Shown in pieces: positions 1 to 8,413 of a stretch of DNA of 64,000 bases (position 1 is the stretch's first letter; each line of letters starts with the position of its first letter). Under the pieces are notes generated by a model that worked only from the letters and a program-made list of their open reading frames with translations, ran no database searches and was not told the origin of the DNA. A program made the position numbers and the translations under genes. The DNA lies in contig NZ_CP045740.1 in NCBI RefSeq assembly GCF_009650765.1, positions 6,114,001 through 6,178,000 of the forward strand, read 5' to 3'. The DNA comes from Streptomyces sp. SUK 48. Its GTDB lineage: Bacteria > Actinomycetota > Actinomycetes > Streptomycetales > Streptomycetaceae.

Positions 1-258
1 GATCGCGTTGGTGACCAGCTCCGATACGACCAGAGCCGCGCTGTCACAGGTGTCCGCGCACACCGACCAGCCGGTCAGCCGGGCATGCGCCAGGCGCCGT
101 GCCCGGGCTACCGAACCCGGATGCGCGGCCAGCTCGAAGCGGAACCGGCGCTCGACGGCGGCGCCACCCCGAGGGCTCGCCGCCGCTGCGGCGCCGCGAC
201 CAAAACGGTCTGCGGCGGCGTCTGTTCCTAAAGGCGCGGACGGAATCACGCCTGCCAC
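1..258 (-). CDS. ATP-binding protein, anti-sigma/HATPase_c_2 type (partial)
   Basis: Only the N-terminal 86 codons lie in the window; the rest runs off the left edge. The minus-strand reading contains RRFRFELAAHPGSVARARRL followed by a stretch ending LVVSELVTNAI. This is the N-box region (ELVTNA) of the GHKL ATPases related to the RsbW anti-sigma kinase. In Streptomyces such small ATPases commonly sit divergently from an XRE-DUF5753 gene and a DUF397 gene, exactly as here (WhiJ-like loci). The start is uncertain: GTG at 258 or GTG at 249, after a GGCGGGG tract. Partner sigma or regulator is unknown. Confidence in the family is good; the function is inferred. Confidence 0.8.
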   Translation of the reverse strand, partial: MAGVIPSAPLGTDAAADRFGRGAAAAASPRGGAAVERRFRFELAAHPGSVARARRLAHARLTGWSVCADTCDSAALVVSELVTNAI

Positions 259-285
259 TATCGCCCCGCCGCAGACACTTGGCAA

Positions 286-321
286 GAGTCACTCTGAAAA
301 ATGCAGAGTGCGTAGTGACTC
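286..321. promoter_or_regulatory. nested inverted repeats, candidate operator of the divergent WhiJ-like locus
   Basis: Two perfect inverted repeats are interleaved between the divergent ATPase and XRE genes. GAGTCACT (286-293) pairs with AGTGACTC (314-321), and CACTCTG (290-296) pairs with CAGAGTG (304-310), with an A-rich centre. The arms share bases, so only one fold forms at a time if transcribed; on DNA they look like overlapping binding sites. An autoregulatory site for the XRE protein is the natural guess, but it is an inference. Confidence 0.5.
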
Positions 322-475
322 GGTCAGGGGCCGTGGCACACTGCTCGCAACAGCACGTCGAGCGGCGCCAATTGGGTCCACCGGAGGTCCGCCCCGATCT
401 CCGAGCGAGTCTTCGAACGGCGCCGCACGGCTGTCAGGGTTCCTTTGGGAGAAGGCTTTCGGTGGAGGTGGGAGC

Positions 476-1336
476 GTGAGCGAACCGCGGTCCGCGCCGA
501 CGGTGGGTCAGGTGGTCCTCGGACGACGCCTGCTGGACCTGCGGGAACGCGCCGGACTGAAGCGCGAGGACGCCGCTCGGGTCCTGCGCGTCGCCCCCGC
601 GACCGTCCGCCGCATGGAGATGGCCGAGGTCGCCCTCAAGATTCCGTACCTCCAGCTGCTGCTGAAGGCGTACGGCGTCCCCGACGAGGAGACCGACGCC
701 TTCGTCCAGCTGGCCGAGGAGGCCAACCGCCCCGGATGGTGGCAGCGTTTCCACGACATCCTGCCGGGCTGGTTCTCCATGTACGTCAGCCTGGAGGGCG
801 CCGCGAGCCTCATCCGCTCCTATGAGCCGCACTTCGTCCCCGGACTCCTCCAGACCGAGGACTACGCACGCGGAGTACTCAGATCCGGGGCGATCGGCGA
901 GACCAGCCCGGACGACATCGAACGCCATGTCGCCCTGCGCATGCGGCGCCAGGAACTCCTCCACCGGCCCGACGCACCCCGGTTCTGGGCCGTGCTGGAC
1001 GAGACCGCCCTGCGCCGCCCCGTCGGCGGCCCCGAAGTCATGCGCGCCCAGCTCGAACGGCTCATCGAGGCCGCGAGCCTGCCGAACGTGACCCTCCAGG
1101 TCGCGCCGTTCGAGAACGGCCCGCACCCGGGGACGTACGGGCCCTTCGTGCTGTTCCGATTCGCCATGTCAGAACTGCCGGACATGGTCTACAGCGAGTA
1201 CCTGACCGGCGCCGTCTACCTCGACGCGCGCTCAGAGGTGGCGACCCACCTCGAGGTCATGGACCGCATGGCGGCGCAGGCCGCCACGGCACAACGCACG
1301 AAAGAGATCCTCCGGGATCTCTGCAAGGAGCTGTGA
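476..1336 (+). CDS. XRE-family regulator with DUF5753 domain (WhiJ/Scr1-like)
   Basis: A 286-residue protein starting at GTG 476, preceded by GGTGGAGGTGGGA. A helix-turn-helix occupies about residues 12-68 (GRRLLDLRERAG, then VAPATVRRMEMAE). It is followed by a DUF5753 domain from about residue 100 with the hallmark EPHFVPGLLQTEDYAR at 117-132. Proteins of this build (WhiJ, Scr1 in S. coelicolor) work with a small DUF397 partner and affect development or antibiotic production. Here the DUF397 gene starts directly after the stop codon, so the two are co-transcribed, and an anti-sigma-type ATPase is divergent. In-frame codons extend upstream to position 8, but they are low-complexity and carry no ribosome site, so they were not used. 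Confidence 0.9.
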   Translation: MSEPRSAPTVGQVVLGRRLLDLRERAGLKREDAARVLRVAPATVRRMEMAEVALKIPYLQLLLKAYGVPDEETDAFVQLAEEANRPGWWQRFHDILPGWFSMYVSLEGAASLIRSYEPHFVPGLLQTEDYARGVLRSGAIGETSPDDIERHVALRMRRQELLHRPDAPRFWAVLDETALRRPVGGPEVMRAQLERLIEAASLPNVTLQVAPFENGPHPGTYGPFVLFRFAMSELPDMVYSEYLTGAVYLDARSEVATHLEVMDRMAAQAATAQRTKEILRDLCKEL

Positions 1337-1591
1337 ATGAAACACATCAAGCCGCGCGCCCGTGTCTACAACGGCATGCCCGCACGGGAACTGGGCAGCG
1401 AGGGCTGGCACAAACCCTGGAGCGGCGGCAACGGCGGCAACTGCCTGGAAGCGATGAAACTGGCCGACGGCCGTATCGCCGTACGCCAGTCCACCGACCC
1501 CGACGGACCGGCCCTGATCTACACCACGGACGAGATGACCGCCTTCATAGAAGGAGCCAAGGCGGGGGAGGCCGACTTCCTGCTTTCCTGA
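1337..1591 (+). CDS. DUF397 domain protein, partner of the XRE regulator
   Basis: An 84-residue protein whose ATG follows the XRE stop codon with no gap, so translation is probably coupled. It shows the DUF397 core: GWHKPWSGGNGGNCLEA, then GRIAVRQSTDPDGPALIYTTDEMTAFIEGAK. DUF397 proteins include the BldB-like and Scr2-like partners of XRE-DUF5753 regulators in streptomycetes. The pair has been discussed as toxin-antitoxin-like or as a co-regulator; the sequence alone does not decide between these. No signal peptide or membrane segment is present. Confidence 0.9.
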   Translation: MKHIKPRARVYNGMPARELGSEGWHKPWSGGNGGNCLEAMKLADGRIAVRQSTDPDGPALIYTTDEMTAFIEGAKAGEADFLLS

Positions 1592-1680
1592 CACGTGTCG
1601 CTTGTGTTGCTACTTGCTCGACTTCTCGTATTGACAACAGACTTGACTACACATCACCACAGACGCTTACGGAGTGCCGC

Positions 1681-2490
1681 ATGAGCGGGCAGGACCCGAC
1701 GGCCGTAGAGATCGACACCAGCAAACCGCACCCCGCGCGGATGTACGACTGGTACCTCGGCGGCAAGGACAACTACCCCGTCGACGAGGAAATGGGCCGC
1801 CAGATGCTGGCGCTCGAACCCCGCGTCCCGGTCATGGCCCGGGTCAACCGCGCCTTCATGCACCGCGCCACCAGGTGGCTGGCCCAGCAGGGCGTACGGC
1901 AGTTCCTGGACATCGGCACCGGCATACCGACCGAACCGAACCTGCACCAGGTCGCCCAGGGGGTCGCACCCGACGCCCGGGTCGTCTACTGCGACAACGA
2001 CCCCATCGTCCTCGCCCACGCGGCCGCCCTGCTGCGCAGCACACCCCAGGGCGCCACCGAGTACCTCCAGGCCGACGTGCGCGACCCCGACGCGATCATC
2101 GCCGGCGCCCGCGAGGTCCTCGACCTGAAGCAGCCGGTCGCCCTCTCCCTGATCGCCCTGCTGCACTTCATCACCGACGCGGACGGCGCCCACGAACTCG
2201 TCCGCCGCCTCCTGTCCGAACTGCCCTCCGGCAGCTACCTGATGATGACCCACGCCACCTCGGACTTCACCCCCGAGGAATCCGTCACCGCCACCGACAA
2301 GCTCAAGGGCGCCGGCATCACCATCGCCCTGCGCTCCCGCGAGGAGTTCACCCGCTTCTTCGACGGCCTCGAACTCGTCGACCCCGGCGTCGAGATCGTC
2401 CACAAGTGGCACCCGGAACTCGGCGAGCCGGTACCGGGCCAGGACGACGGAGTGATCCCCGGGTACGGCGCGGTGGCCCTCAAGCGGTGA
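1681..2490 (+). CDS. SAM-dependent methyltransferase, DUF574 (Methyltransf_19) family
   Basis: A 269-residue protein beginning at ATG 1681 with GGAG at the expected distance. The N-terminus carries the family signature PHPARMYDWYLGGKDNY (residues 17-33). Motif I, FLDIGTGIPT, lies at 75-84, followed by VVYCDNDPIV around 101-110. This actinobacterial family is abundant in Streptomyces, often near XRE/DUF397 loci, and its substrates are not known. It lies 89 bp after the DUF397 gene on the same strand and may belong to the same regulatory neighbourhood. Confidence 0.9.
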   Translation: MSGQDPTAVEIDTSKPHPARMYDWYLGGKDNYPVDEEMGRQMLALEPRVPVMARVNRAFMHRATRWLAQQGVRQFLDIGTGIPTEPNLHQVAQGVAPDARVVYCDNDPIVLAHAAALLRSTPQGATEYLQADVRDPDAIIAGAREVLDLKQPVALSLIALLHFITDADGAHELVRRLLSELPSGSYLMMTHATSDFTPEESVTATDKLKGAGITIALRSREEFTRFFDGLELVDPGVEIVHKWHPELGEPVPGQDDGVIPGYGAVALKR

Positions 2491-2507
2491 GCCGTAAGCC
2501 TGGAGTG

Positions 2508-2573
2508 TAGGCGGGGTGGGGGGTGGCGTACGGCCCCGGGTAGGCGGGGTGGGGGGTGGCGTACGGCCCCGGG
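2508..2573. repeat. perfect 33-bp tandem duplication
   Basis: The 33-bp unit beginning TAGGCGGGGTGGGGGGTGGC is present twice in a row (2508-2540 and 2541-2573) without a mismatch. It sits between the convergent methyltransferase and gltD-like genes. It has no hairpin of its own. The exact identity of the copies suggests a recent duplication, or an assembly artefact. Confidence 0.85.
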
Positions 2574-2650
2574 CATGTCGCCGCCCCGCACCCATTCGCA
2601 CTACCCCCGCACCCATCCGCGCCGGCCCGCTCACACCCTCCTCGGCCCGC

Positions 2651-4138
2651 TCACACTCGCATCGGCTTGTCCCCGGGCGAGATCGGCGCGGGCAACTGCG
2701 AACTGCCCGTCAGATATTGGTCGACGGCCGCCGCCACCGCCCGCCCCTCCGCGATCGCCCAGACGATCAACGACTGGCCGCGCGCCGCGTCCCCGGCCGC
2801 GAACACCCCCGGAACGTTGGTCGCGAAACCGACGTCCCGGGCGATCGTCCCCCGCGCGTCCAGCGCCAGCCCCAGCTGCTCGACCAGCCCGTCCTCCCGG
2901 TCCGGCCCCGAGAATCCCAGCGCGAGCAGCACCATGTCCGCCGGGACGGTCCGCTCGCTCCCCGGCACCGGCTGCCGCCGCTCGTCCACCTCCACCAGTT
3001 CGAGCGCCCGCACATGCCCGTCCCCGTCCCCCGAGAAACGCAGCGTCGACGCCGCGAACAACCGCGCGTCCGCGTCCGCCGCCGGCGCCGTCCGCAGCTC
3101 ACCCGCCTCCTGGTGCGCGGGCGACAACCGGTAGATCTTCGGATACGTCGGCCACGGCTCCGCGTACTCGTCCCGCGCCGCCTCCGGCTGCGCGTAGATG
3201 TCCAGCTGGGTCACCGACGCGGCACCCTCCCGCACCGCCGTCCCCAGACAGTCCGCCCCGGTGTCCCCACCACCGACGATCACCACATGCCGGCCCGCCG
3301 CCGACAACGGCGAAACCGCCAGATCCCCCTCACCCACCCGGTTCGACAGCGGCAGATACCGCATCGCCTGATGGATCCCCTCCAACTCCCGGCCCGGCAC
3401 CGGAAGCTCCCGCCACGCCGTGGCACCCGTCGCGAGCACCACCGCGTCGAACCGCGTCCGCAACTCCGCCGCGTCCACATCCCGCCCCACCGACGCCGAC
3501 GTACGAAACCGCGTTCCCTCGGCCCGCATCTGCCCCAGCCGCCGCTCCAGATGCCGCTTCTCCATCTTGAACGAGGGAATCCCGTACCGCATCAACCCAC
3601 CGATCCGGTCGTCCTTCTCGTACACCGCGACCGTGTGCCCGGCCCGCGTCAACTGCTGCGCGGCCGCGAGACCCGTCGGCCCCGAACCGATCACCGCGAC
3701 CGTCTTCCCCGACAACCGCTCCGGCGGCCGCGCCGGCACGAACCCCTCCGCCCAGGCCCGGTCGGCGATCGCACACTCGACGTTCTTGATCGTGACGGCC
3801 GGCTGGTTGATCGCCAGCACACACCCCGCCTCACAGGGCGCCGGACACAACCGCCCGGTGAACTCCGGGAAGTTGTTCGTCGCATGCAGCCGGTCGCTCG
3901 CCGCCCGCCAGTCCTCCCGCGCCACCAGGTCGTTCCACTCGGGGATGAGATTGCCCAGCGGACAGGCATCATGGCAGAACGGCACCCCGCAGTCCATGCA
4001 CCGGTCCGCCTGCTTGCTGATGATCGGCAGCAGCGCCCCCGGCACATACACCTCGTCCCAGTCCCGCACCCGCTCCTCGACGGGCCGCCGCGCCCACTCC
4101 TGACGCGGCGTGGTCATGAACCCCTTGGGATCGGCCAT
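2651..4138 (-). CDS. gltD: glutamate synthase small-subunit family oxidoreductase (orphan GltD)
   Basis: A 495-residue flavoprotein matching the NADPH-dependent glutamate synthase beta subunit in length. The N-terminal iron-sulfur cysteines are complete (C47, C50, C55, C59 and C98, C102, C106). The FAD fold begins VAVIGSGPTG near 147-156 and the NADPH fold VIVGGGDTG near 286-294. The beta subunit normally passes electrons from NADPH to GltB. No gltB lies beside this gene: upstream is a DUF2293 gene and downstream a convergent methyltransferase. It is therefore a second, unlinked GltD-like protein whose partner is unknown. Start ATG 4138 follows GAGGAAG; an upstream in-frame ATG at 4144 is less likely. 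Confidence 0.88.
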   Translation of the reverse strand: MADPKGFMTTPRQEWARRPVEERVRDWDEVYVPGALLPIISKQADRCMDCGVPFCHDACPLGNLIPEWNDLVAREDWRAASDRLHATNNFPEFTGRLCPAPCEAGCVLAINQPAVTIKNVECAIADRAWAEGFVPARPPERLSGKTVAVIGSGPTGLAAAQQLTRAGHTVAVYEKDDRIGGLMRYGIPSFKMEKRHLERRLGQMRAEGTRFRTSASVGRDVDAAELRTRFDAVVLATGATAWRELPVPGRELEGIHQAMRYLPLSNRVGEGDLAVSPLSAAGRHVVIVGGGDTGADCLGTAVREGAASVTQLDIYAQPEAARDEYAEPWPTYPKIYRLSPAHQEAGELRTAPAADADARLFAASTLRFSGDGDGHVRALELVEVDERRQPVPGSERTVPADMVLLALGFSGPDREDGLVEQLGLALDARGTIARDVGFATNVPGVFAAGDAARGQSLIVWAIAEGRAVAAAVDQYLTGSSQLPAPISPGDKPMRV

Positions 4139-4240
4139 GATCATCTTCCTCGCCTACGGGCACCCGGCACCGGCCACCCGAGCGGCCTTACGCCACCGGA
4201 CGGCACGTATCGGCATTCTTCCGGCCACGATACGTCCGCA

Positions 4241-4377
4241 CGGGGGGTGGCGCAGGGTGGGCGACGGGGGTGGAGGAGGAGGGTGGCGGGGGTGGAGGAG
4301 GAGGGCGACGGGAGTGGCGGAGGAGGGTGGGTGGCGGAGTGGAGGAGAACGCTGGGCGGAGGAGAGGAGAGCGGGGA
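4241..4377. repeat. purine-rich GGA/GGTGG low-complexity tract
   Basis: Nearly every base on the plus strand is G or A, built from imperfect GGGTGGAGGAGG-type units. It fills the 239-bp gap between the DUF2293 gene and the gltD-like gene, which are both on the minus strand. A transcript across it would carry a long CU-rich leader. I see no terminator hairpin in it. Confidence 0.7.
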
Positions 4378-5115
4378 TCACGGTCCGTAGCCGAGAGTGC
4401 CCGCGCCGCCCTCAGCCCGCCCCCTCTCCCTCCTCCCCGGCCCCTGCCACGCCCGCAGCACGCCCTCTACTGCGGGCGCGATCCGCCGCCGGGCCTCATA
4501 CCGGGGCACCCCGCTCATCAGCAGCTGGTCGTACGGCGTGTCCACATGCCGTACGCCCGCCACCACCGCCGAGATCACCGCCCCCTCGGACAACGCCCGG
4601 CCCGCCGCACTGCGCCCCACCCGCCCGCTGCCCCGCACAGAGGCATGCGCCCCGATCGCCCGCGCCCGCTCCGCCGGACACCCCGGGAACAGCCGGAGGA
4701 TCTCCGCCGTGAACGCCGCAGCGAACCGCTCGTCCTCCACCCCCCTTCGCCGCGCGTCCCGCGCCCGCCGCCGACGCCGGACCTCCGCATCCGCCAGACA
4801 CCGCTCCTCCGCACGGGCCAGCGCCGCCTCCTCCACGAGCACACCCTGGCGCTCGTACCGGCCCTTGCGCCGGTTGAACCGCACCACCACCGCGGACAAC
4901 GCGCTCTCCTCCCGCGACCTGCGGGTCAGCGCCGTGTCACCACGCGGAAGAAGGACCAGGTGACCGAGATCGGCGCAGCTCAGACAGCGGGGGACGCCGT
5001 TCTCCAGCACGAGCAGGGACAGCGGGCCACGCCGGCAGGCGGAGCAGCGCTGGTGCTTGAGGGGCTGGATGACGACAAGGCCGTGGGTGAGGTGGGGAGT
5101 TGAGGGGATTCCCAT
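4378..5115 (-). CDS. DUF2293 domain protein
   Basis: A 245-residue protein starting at ATG 5115 (MGIPSTPHLTHGLVV). An N-terminal zinc-ribbon-like pair of CxxC motifs is visible (CSACRRG and CLSCADLG, about residues 23-47). A basic stretch follows, then the C-terminal DUF2293 region with FPGCPAERARAIGAHAS. The family is widespread in actinobacteria and has no assigned function; nucleic-acid binding would fit the zinc ribbon and the basic region but is only inferred. In-frame codons upstream of ATG 5115 are low-complexity and were not included. Confidence 0.8.
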   Translation of the reverse strand: MGIPSTPHLTHGLVVIQPLKHQRCSACRRGPLSLLVLENGVPRCLSCADLGHLVLLPRGDTALTRRSREESALSAVVVRFNRRKGRYERQGVLVEEAALARAEERCLADAEVRRRRRARDARRRGVEDERFAAAFTAEILRLFPGCPAERARAIGAHASVRGSGRVGRSAAGRALSEGAVISAVVAGVRHVDTPYDQLLMSGVPRYEARRRIAPAVEGVLRAWQGPGRRERGRAEGGAGTLGYGP

Positions 5116-5282
5116 GGTTCGGTTCTTCCCTGTGCGGGGCTTTGGCTCTCGTCGGGTTTTGTGCCGTGCCGTTCGGGTGGGCTTCTTTCTCCACCTCTCG
5201 GGGGGGCTCCCCCCCGCCCCCTCCCTCCCCCACCCCTCGCCCCCCACCCCCGCCCCCCGAACGCGCCCGGCATCATGGCCCT

Positions 5283-5915
5283 GTGCGACTCGAAGCGATC
5301 ACCTGGGACCGGCTCGCCGAACTGCTCGCCGACCGGCTGACCGGGCTGGAGCCGGCCGACGGTGGCGCGTGGCTGCGCGTCGCCCTCGACGGAGCCCCGG
5401 CCGCCCGTCCCGGCGACCTGGCCGAGCGGGTCGGCGAGGCGCTCCGGGTGCGCGGCCGGCCCTCGCTGGTCGTCGGGTCGGCGGGCTTCCTGCGCCCCGC
5501 CTCACTGCGCCTGGAGCGCGGGCGGCGCGACGCGGAGTCGTACTACGGCGGCTGGCTCGACACCGGCGCCCTGTGGCGGGAGGTGTTCGGCCCGCTCGAC
5601 CCCGGCGGCAGCGGGCGCGTCCTGCCCGACCTGTGGGACCCGGCCACCGACCGCGCCACCCGCAGCCCGTACATCCAACTCCCGCCCGGTGGCGTCCTGT
5701 TGCTCCACGGCCCCCTTCTGCTGCGCCACTGGTTCCCGTTCGACCTGACCGTCCACGTCCTCCTGTCCCCGGCCGCCCTGCGCCGCCGTACTCCCGAAGC
5801 CGACCACTGGACGCTCCCCGCCTTCGAGCGCTACGAGTCGGAGACCGATCCGGCCGCCACGGCGGACGTCCTCGTCCGCGCCGACGACCCACGCCACCCC
5901 GCCTGGCGCGGCTGA
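5283..5915 (+). CDS. uridine kinase-like protein with degenerate P-loop
   Basis: A 210-residue protein resembling proteins annotated as uridine kinase in streptomycetes. The conserved run is GFLRPASLRLERG, then SYYGGWLDTGALWREVFGPL, then PPGGVLLLHGPLLL. In true uridine kinases the N-terminal strand is followed by GxSGSGKS; here the same place reads VALDGAPAARPGDLAER, without a lysine-serine P-loop. Catalysis as a classic kinase is therefore doubtful. The start is GTG 5283 (VRLEAITWDRL); there is no clear ribosome site, and CATCAT lies 6 nt upstream as a possible -10 for a leaderless message. Confidence 0.7.
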   Translation: MRLEAITWDRLAELLADRLTGLEPADGGAWLRVALDGAPAARPGDLAERVGEALRVRGRPSLVVGSAGFLRPASLRLERGRRDAESYYGGWLDTGALWREVFGPLDPGGSGRVLPDLWDPATDRATRSPYIQLPPGGVLLLHGPLLLRHWFPFDLTVHVLLSPAALRRRTPEADHWTLPAFERYESETDPAATADVLVRADDPRHPAWRG

Positions 5916-6018
5916 CCCCGGACCACCGCCGCGCCGGACCCGCTGAACTCGCCCACGCCGGACCAGCGGCACCCACCCGTCGCCCGGCATGCCCGCCGGC
6001 AGGGGCGGCCGTCCCGGC

Positions 6019-7146
6019 TCAGAGCCAGCCGTTGCGGCGGAAGCCCCGGTACAGCGCCAGACAGGCCGCCGCCATCACCGCCATGGCCAGCGGATAGCCG
6101 AATCGCCAGTGCAGCTCCGGCATGTGGTCGAAGTTCATGCCGTACACCCCGCACACCATGGTCGGTACGGCGATCACGGCCGCCCACGCCGTGATCTTCC
6201 GCATGTCCTCGTTCTGCGCGACCGTCACCTGCGCCAGGTGCGCCTGGAGGATGGAGTTGAGCAGCTCGTCGAAGGCGGCTATCTGCTCCTTGGCCCGCGT
6301 CAGATGGTCGAGCACATCCCGGAAGTACGTCTGTATGTCCGGGGCGACGACCCGCAGGGGCCGGGTGGCCAGGTCCTCCACGGGGCGGGCCAGCGGCATC
6401 ACCGCCCGCTTCAGCTCCAGCAGTTCACGCTTCATCTGGTAGATGCGCCCCGGGTCGAGCCGCGCACCCCCTTCCGAGAACACCTCCGTCTCCACCTGGT
6501 CGATGTCGGCCTGCACCGCGTCCGTCACGCTGAGATAGCCGTCCACCACATGGTCCGCGAGTGCGTGCAGCACCGCCGCCGGGCCCTTGGAGAGCTGGTG
6601 CGGGTGCGCCTCCAACTCCTCGCGCAGCGGCCCCAGCGAGCCGTGCCGGCCGTGCCGCACCGTGATGACGAAGTCCTCGCCGACGAAGGCCATGATCTCG
6701 CCGGTGTTCACCACCTCGCTGGTCGCGGTCAGCCGTTCGTGCTCGACGTAGCAGACGGTCTTGAACACCGCGAACAGGGTGTTGCCGTAGTGCTCCAGCT
6801 TCGGCCGCTGATGGGCCTCGACCGCGTCCTCCACCGCCAGCGGATGCAGGTCGAACAGCTCGGCGACGCCCGCGAACTCGCGGTCCGTCGGCTCGTGCAA
6901 CCCCAGCCAGACGAAGCCCTCGCCGGTCTTGCGGACCATCCGTACCGATTCCAGCAGATCGGTGCACTGCGGTACCCGTATGCCGTCCTGGTAGGTCACG
7001 CAGTTGACCACGGAGGAGCCCAGCGGCGAGCGGGCGGGATGGCTCAGGTCCACGCGCGGCCGCCGCCGGGCCAGCTGTGCGACCTTGCGCAGGCCGCCGG
7101 CCGTGCCCAGCTTCGTGACCTTCCGCAGATTCCCTGCCATGGACAT
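6019..7146 (-). CDS. corA: CorA-family magnesium/cobalt transporter
   Basis: A 375-residue protein with a long cytoplasmic N-terminal domain and two C-terminal membrane segments. The family signature GMN is at residues 336-338, in the sequence YGMNFDHMPE. CorA forms a pentameric channel for Mg2+ (also Co2+ or Ni2+) in the cytoplasmic membrane. GAGGAGA precedes the ATG at 7146; a second ATG two codons later is an alternative. The N-terminal basic stretch (RKVTKLGTAGGLRKVAQLARRR) is longer than in enterobacterial CorA. No Mg2+ riboswitch was seen in the upstream 258 bp. Confidence 0.93.
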   Translation of the reverse strand: MSMAGNLRKVTKLGTAGGLRKVAQLARRRPRVDLSHPARSPLGSSVVNCVTYQDGIRVPQCTDLLESVRMVRKTGEGFVWLGLHEPTDREFAGVAELFDLHPLAVEDAVEAHQRPKLEHYGNTLFAVFKTVCYVEHERLTATSEVVNTGEIMAFVGEDFVITVRHGRHGSLGPLREELEAHPHQLSKGPAAVLHALADHVVDGYLSVTDAVQADIDQVETEVFSEGGARLDPGRIYQMKRELLELKRAVMPLARPVEDLATRPLRVVAPDIQTYFRDVLDHLTRAKEQIAAFDELLNSILQAHLAQVTVAQNEDMRKITAWAAVIAVPTMVCGVYGMNFDHMPELHWRFGYPLAMAVMAAACLALYRGFRRNGWL

Positions 7147-7404
7147 CTGGGTCTCCTCGTGTGGATCTCCCCGTGCGACGCTTTCGCGCCCTGGCCCGAA
7201 AGTGTGCCAGTCCTGGGCAAAGAGCGGGCAAGCCTGTGGGAACGTGGTGTTCCGCTTTGTTCCCGCCTGTGGAAAACCTCATCCAGCGCCCAGGGAACCG
7301 GCCGTCCGCACCTGGGCGCCGGCTTCCCGCACCCCGCCGAGCCGACCGTCCCCACCCCCGGAGCCAGCCGTGCGCCCCGCCCGTCACCTGGGATGATGCG
7401 CGTC

Positions 7405-8199
7405 ATGACAGCATCCGACGGGTATCTCCTGGACAACCAGCAGCGCGAGGCGGGGGAGCGGTTCGACGCGTTCGCCACCCTGTTCGACCCCACGACCTTC
7501 CGGCACATTGAGACCCTCGGTATCGAGCGGGGCTGGCGCTGCTGGGAGGTCGGGGCCGGCGGCACCTCCGTGGTGTCCTGGCTCGCGCGGAAGGTGGGGC
7601 CGGACGGCGCGGTCGTCGCCACCGACATCGACACCTCGCGGCTGGCCCCCGTGGACCACCCGCCGGTGGAGATCCGCACCCACGACGTGGGCGCCGAGGA
7701 ACCGCCGGGGGAGGGCTTCGACCTGGTGCACGCCCGGCTCGTCCTCGTCCATGTCCCGGATCGCGCACGCGCGTTGGCGTCCATGATCAAGGCGCTGAAG
7801 CCCGGCGGCCGACTCCTGATCGAGGACGCCGACCCCGCCCTCCAGCCGCTGACCTGCCCCGATGAGCACGGTCCCGAACAGCGGCTCGCCAACCGGCTCC
7901 GCCAGGGCTTCCGCGGCCTGCTCGCCGAACGCGGCGCCGACCTCTCCTACGGCCGCCGACTGCCGCGCCTGCTCCGCGAGGCCGGACTGCACGAGGTCGG
8001 GGCGGACGGTTTCTTCCCCATCACCTCGCCCGCCTGCACCGCGCTGGAAGCCGCGACGGTCCGCCAGATCCGCGGCCGGCTCCTCGCCGCGGGCCTGGCC
8101 ACCGACGAGGAGATCGACCGGCACCTCGCCAACGTCGAGGCCGGCGACATGGACCTGACCACGGCACCGATGATCTCGGCGTGGGGCCGCAAGGCGTAA
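7405..8199 (+). CDS. class I SAM-dependent methyltransferase
   Basis: A 264-residue protein with the methyltransferase fold: motif I CWEVGAGGTSVVSWLARKVG, the acidic residue at the end of strand 2 in VVATDIDTSRL, then FDLVHARLVLVHVPDRARAL and LKPGGRLLIEDAD. The substrate is unknown. Starts at ATG 7393, 7396 and 7405 are all in frame; 7405 was chosen because GGGATG lies about 9 bp upstream. It is divergent from corA and convergent with the psuK-like kinase, so probably monocistronic. Confidence 0.88.
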   Translation: MTASDGYLLDNQQREAGERFDAFATLFDPTTFRHIETLGIERGWRCWEVGAGGTSVVSWLARKVGPDGAVVATDIDTSRLAPVDHPPVEIRTHDVGAEEPPGEGFDLVHARLVLVHVPDRARALASMIKALKPGGRLLIEDADPALQPLTCPDEHGPEQRLANRLRQGFRGLLAERGADLSYGRRLPRLLREAGLHEVGADGFFPITSPACTALEAATVRQIRGRLLAAGLATDEEIDRHLANVEAGDMDLTTAPMISAWGRKA

Positions 8200-8413
8200 C
8201 CCGCTGCCCCGAGGCCCCCCTTCCGACGCGGCGACCCGCCCGACTCCCGCCCCGGCCGACCTGCCCGCGCCCGCCTCGACCGCCACCGCCTCAACCCCTC
8301 GCCCCACGGCCCTCCCCAACCCGTCTCCCGCCCGCTGCCGTCCCAACCGTCTCGCTCACGGCCCTCCCGACCGTCCCACCCGCGGTCCTCCCAGCCGTCC
8401 CGCCCGACGCTCC
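8200..8413. other. C-rich intergenic region between convergent genes
   Basis: This 214-bp stretch is strongly pyrimidine-rich on the plus strand, with imperfect repeats of CCGTCCCGCCC/GACCGTCCCACCC type. I find no hairpin terminator and no believable gene. It separates the convergent methyltransferase and pseudouridine kinase genes. Confidence 0.5.

Noticed and set aside
7239..7253. GGAAC-N5-GTTCC resembling a LexA/SOS box before the methyltransferase
   Set aside because: The LexA box requires a 4-bp spacer (GAACNNNNGTTC); here it is 5, and the gene has no repair link.
7225..7275. Possible DnaA boxes (reverse of TTTTCCACA and a weaker copy)
   Set aside because: Only one or two loose matches, no clustering, no dnaA or dnaN nearby; not an origin.
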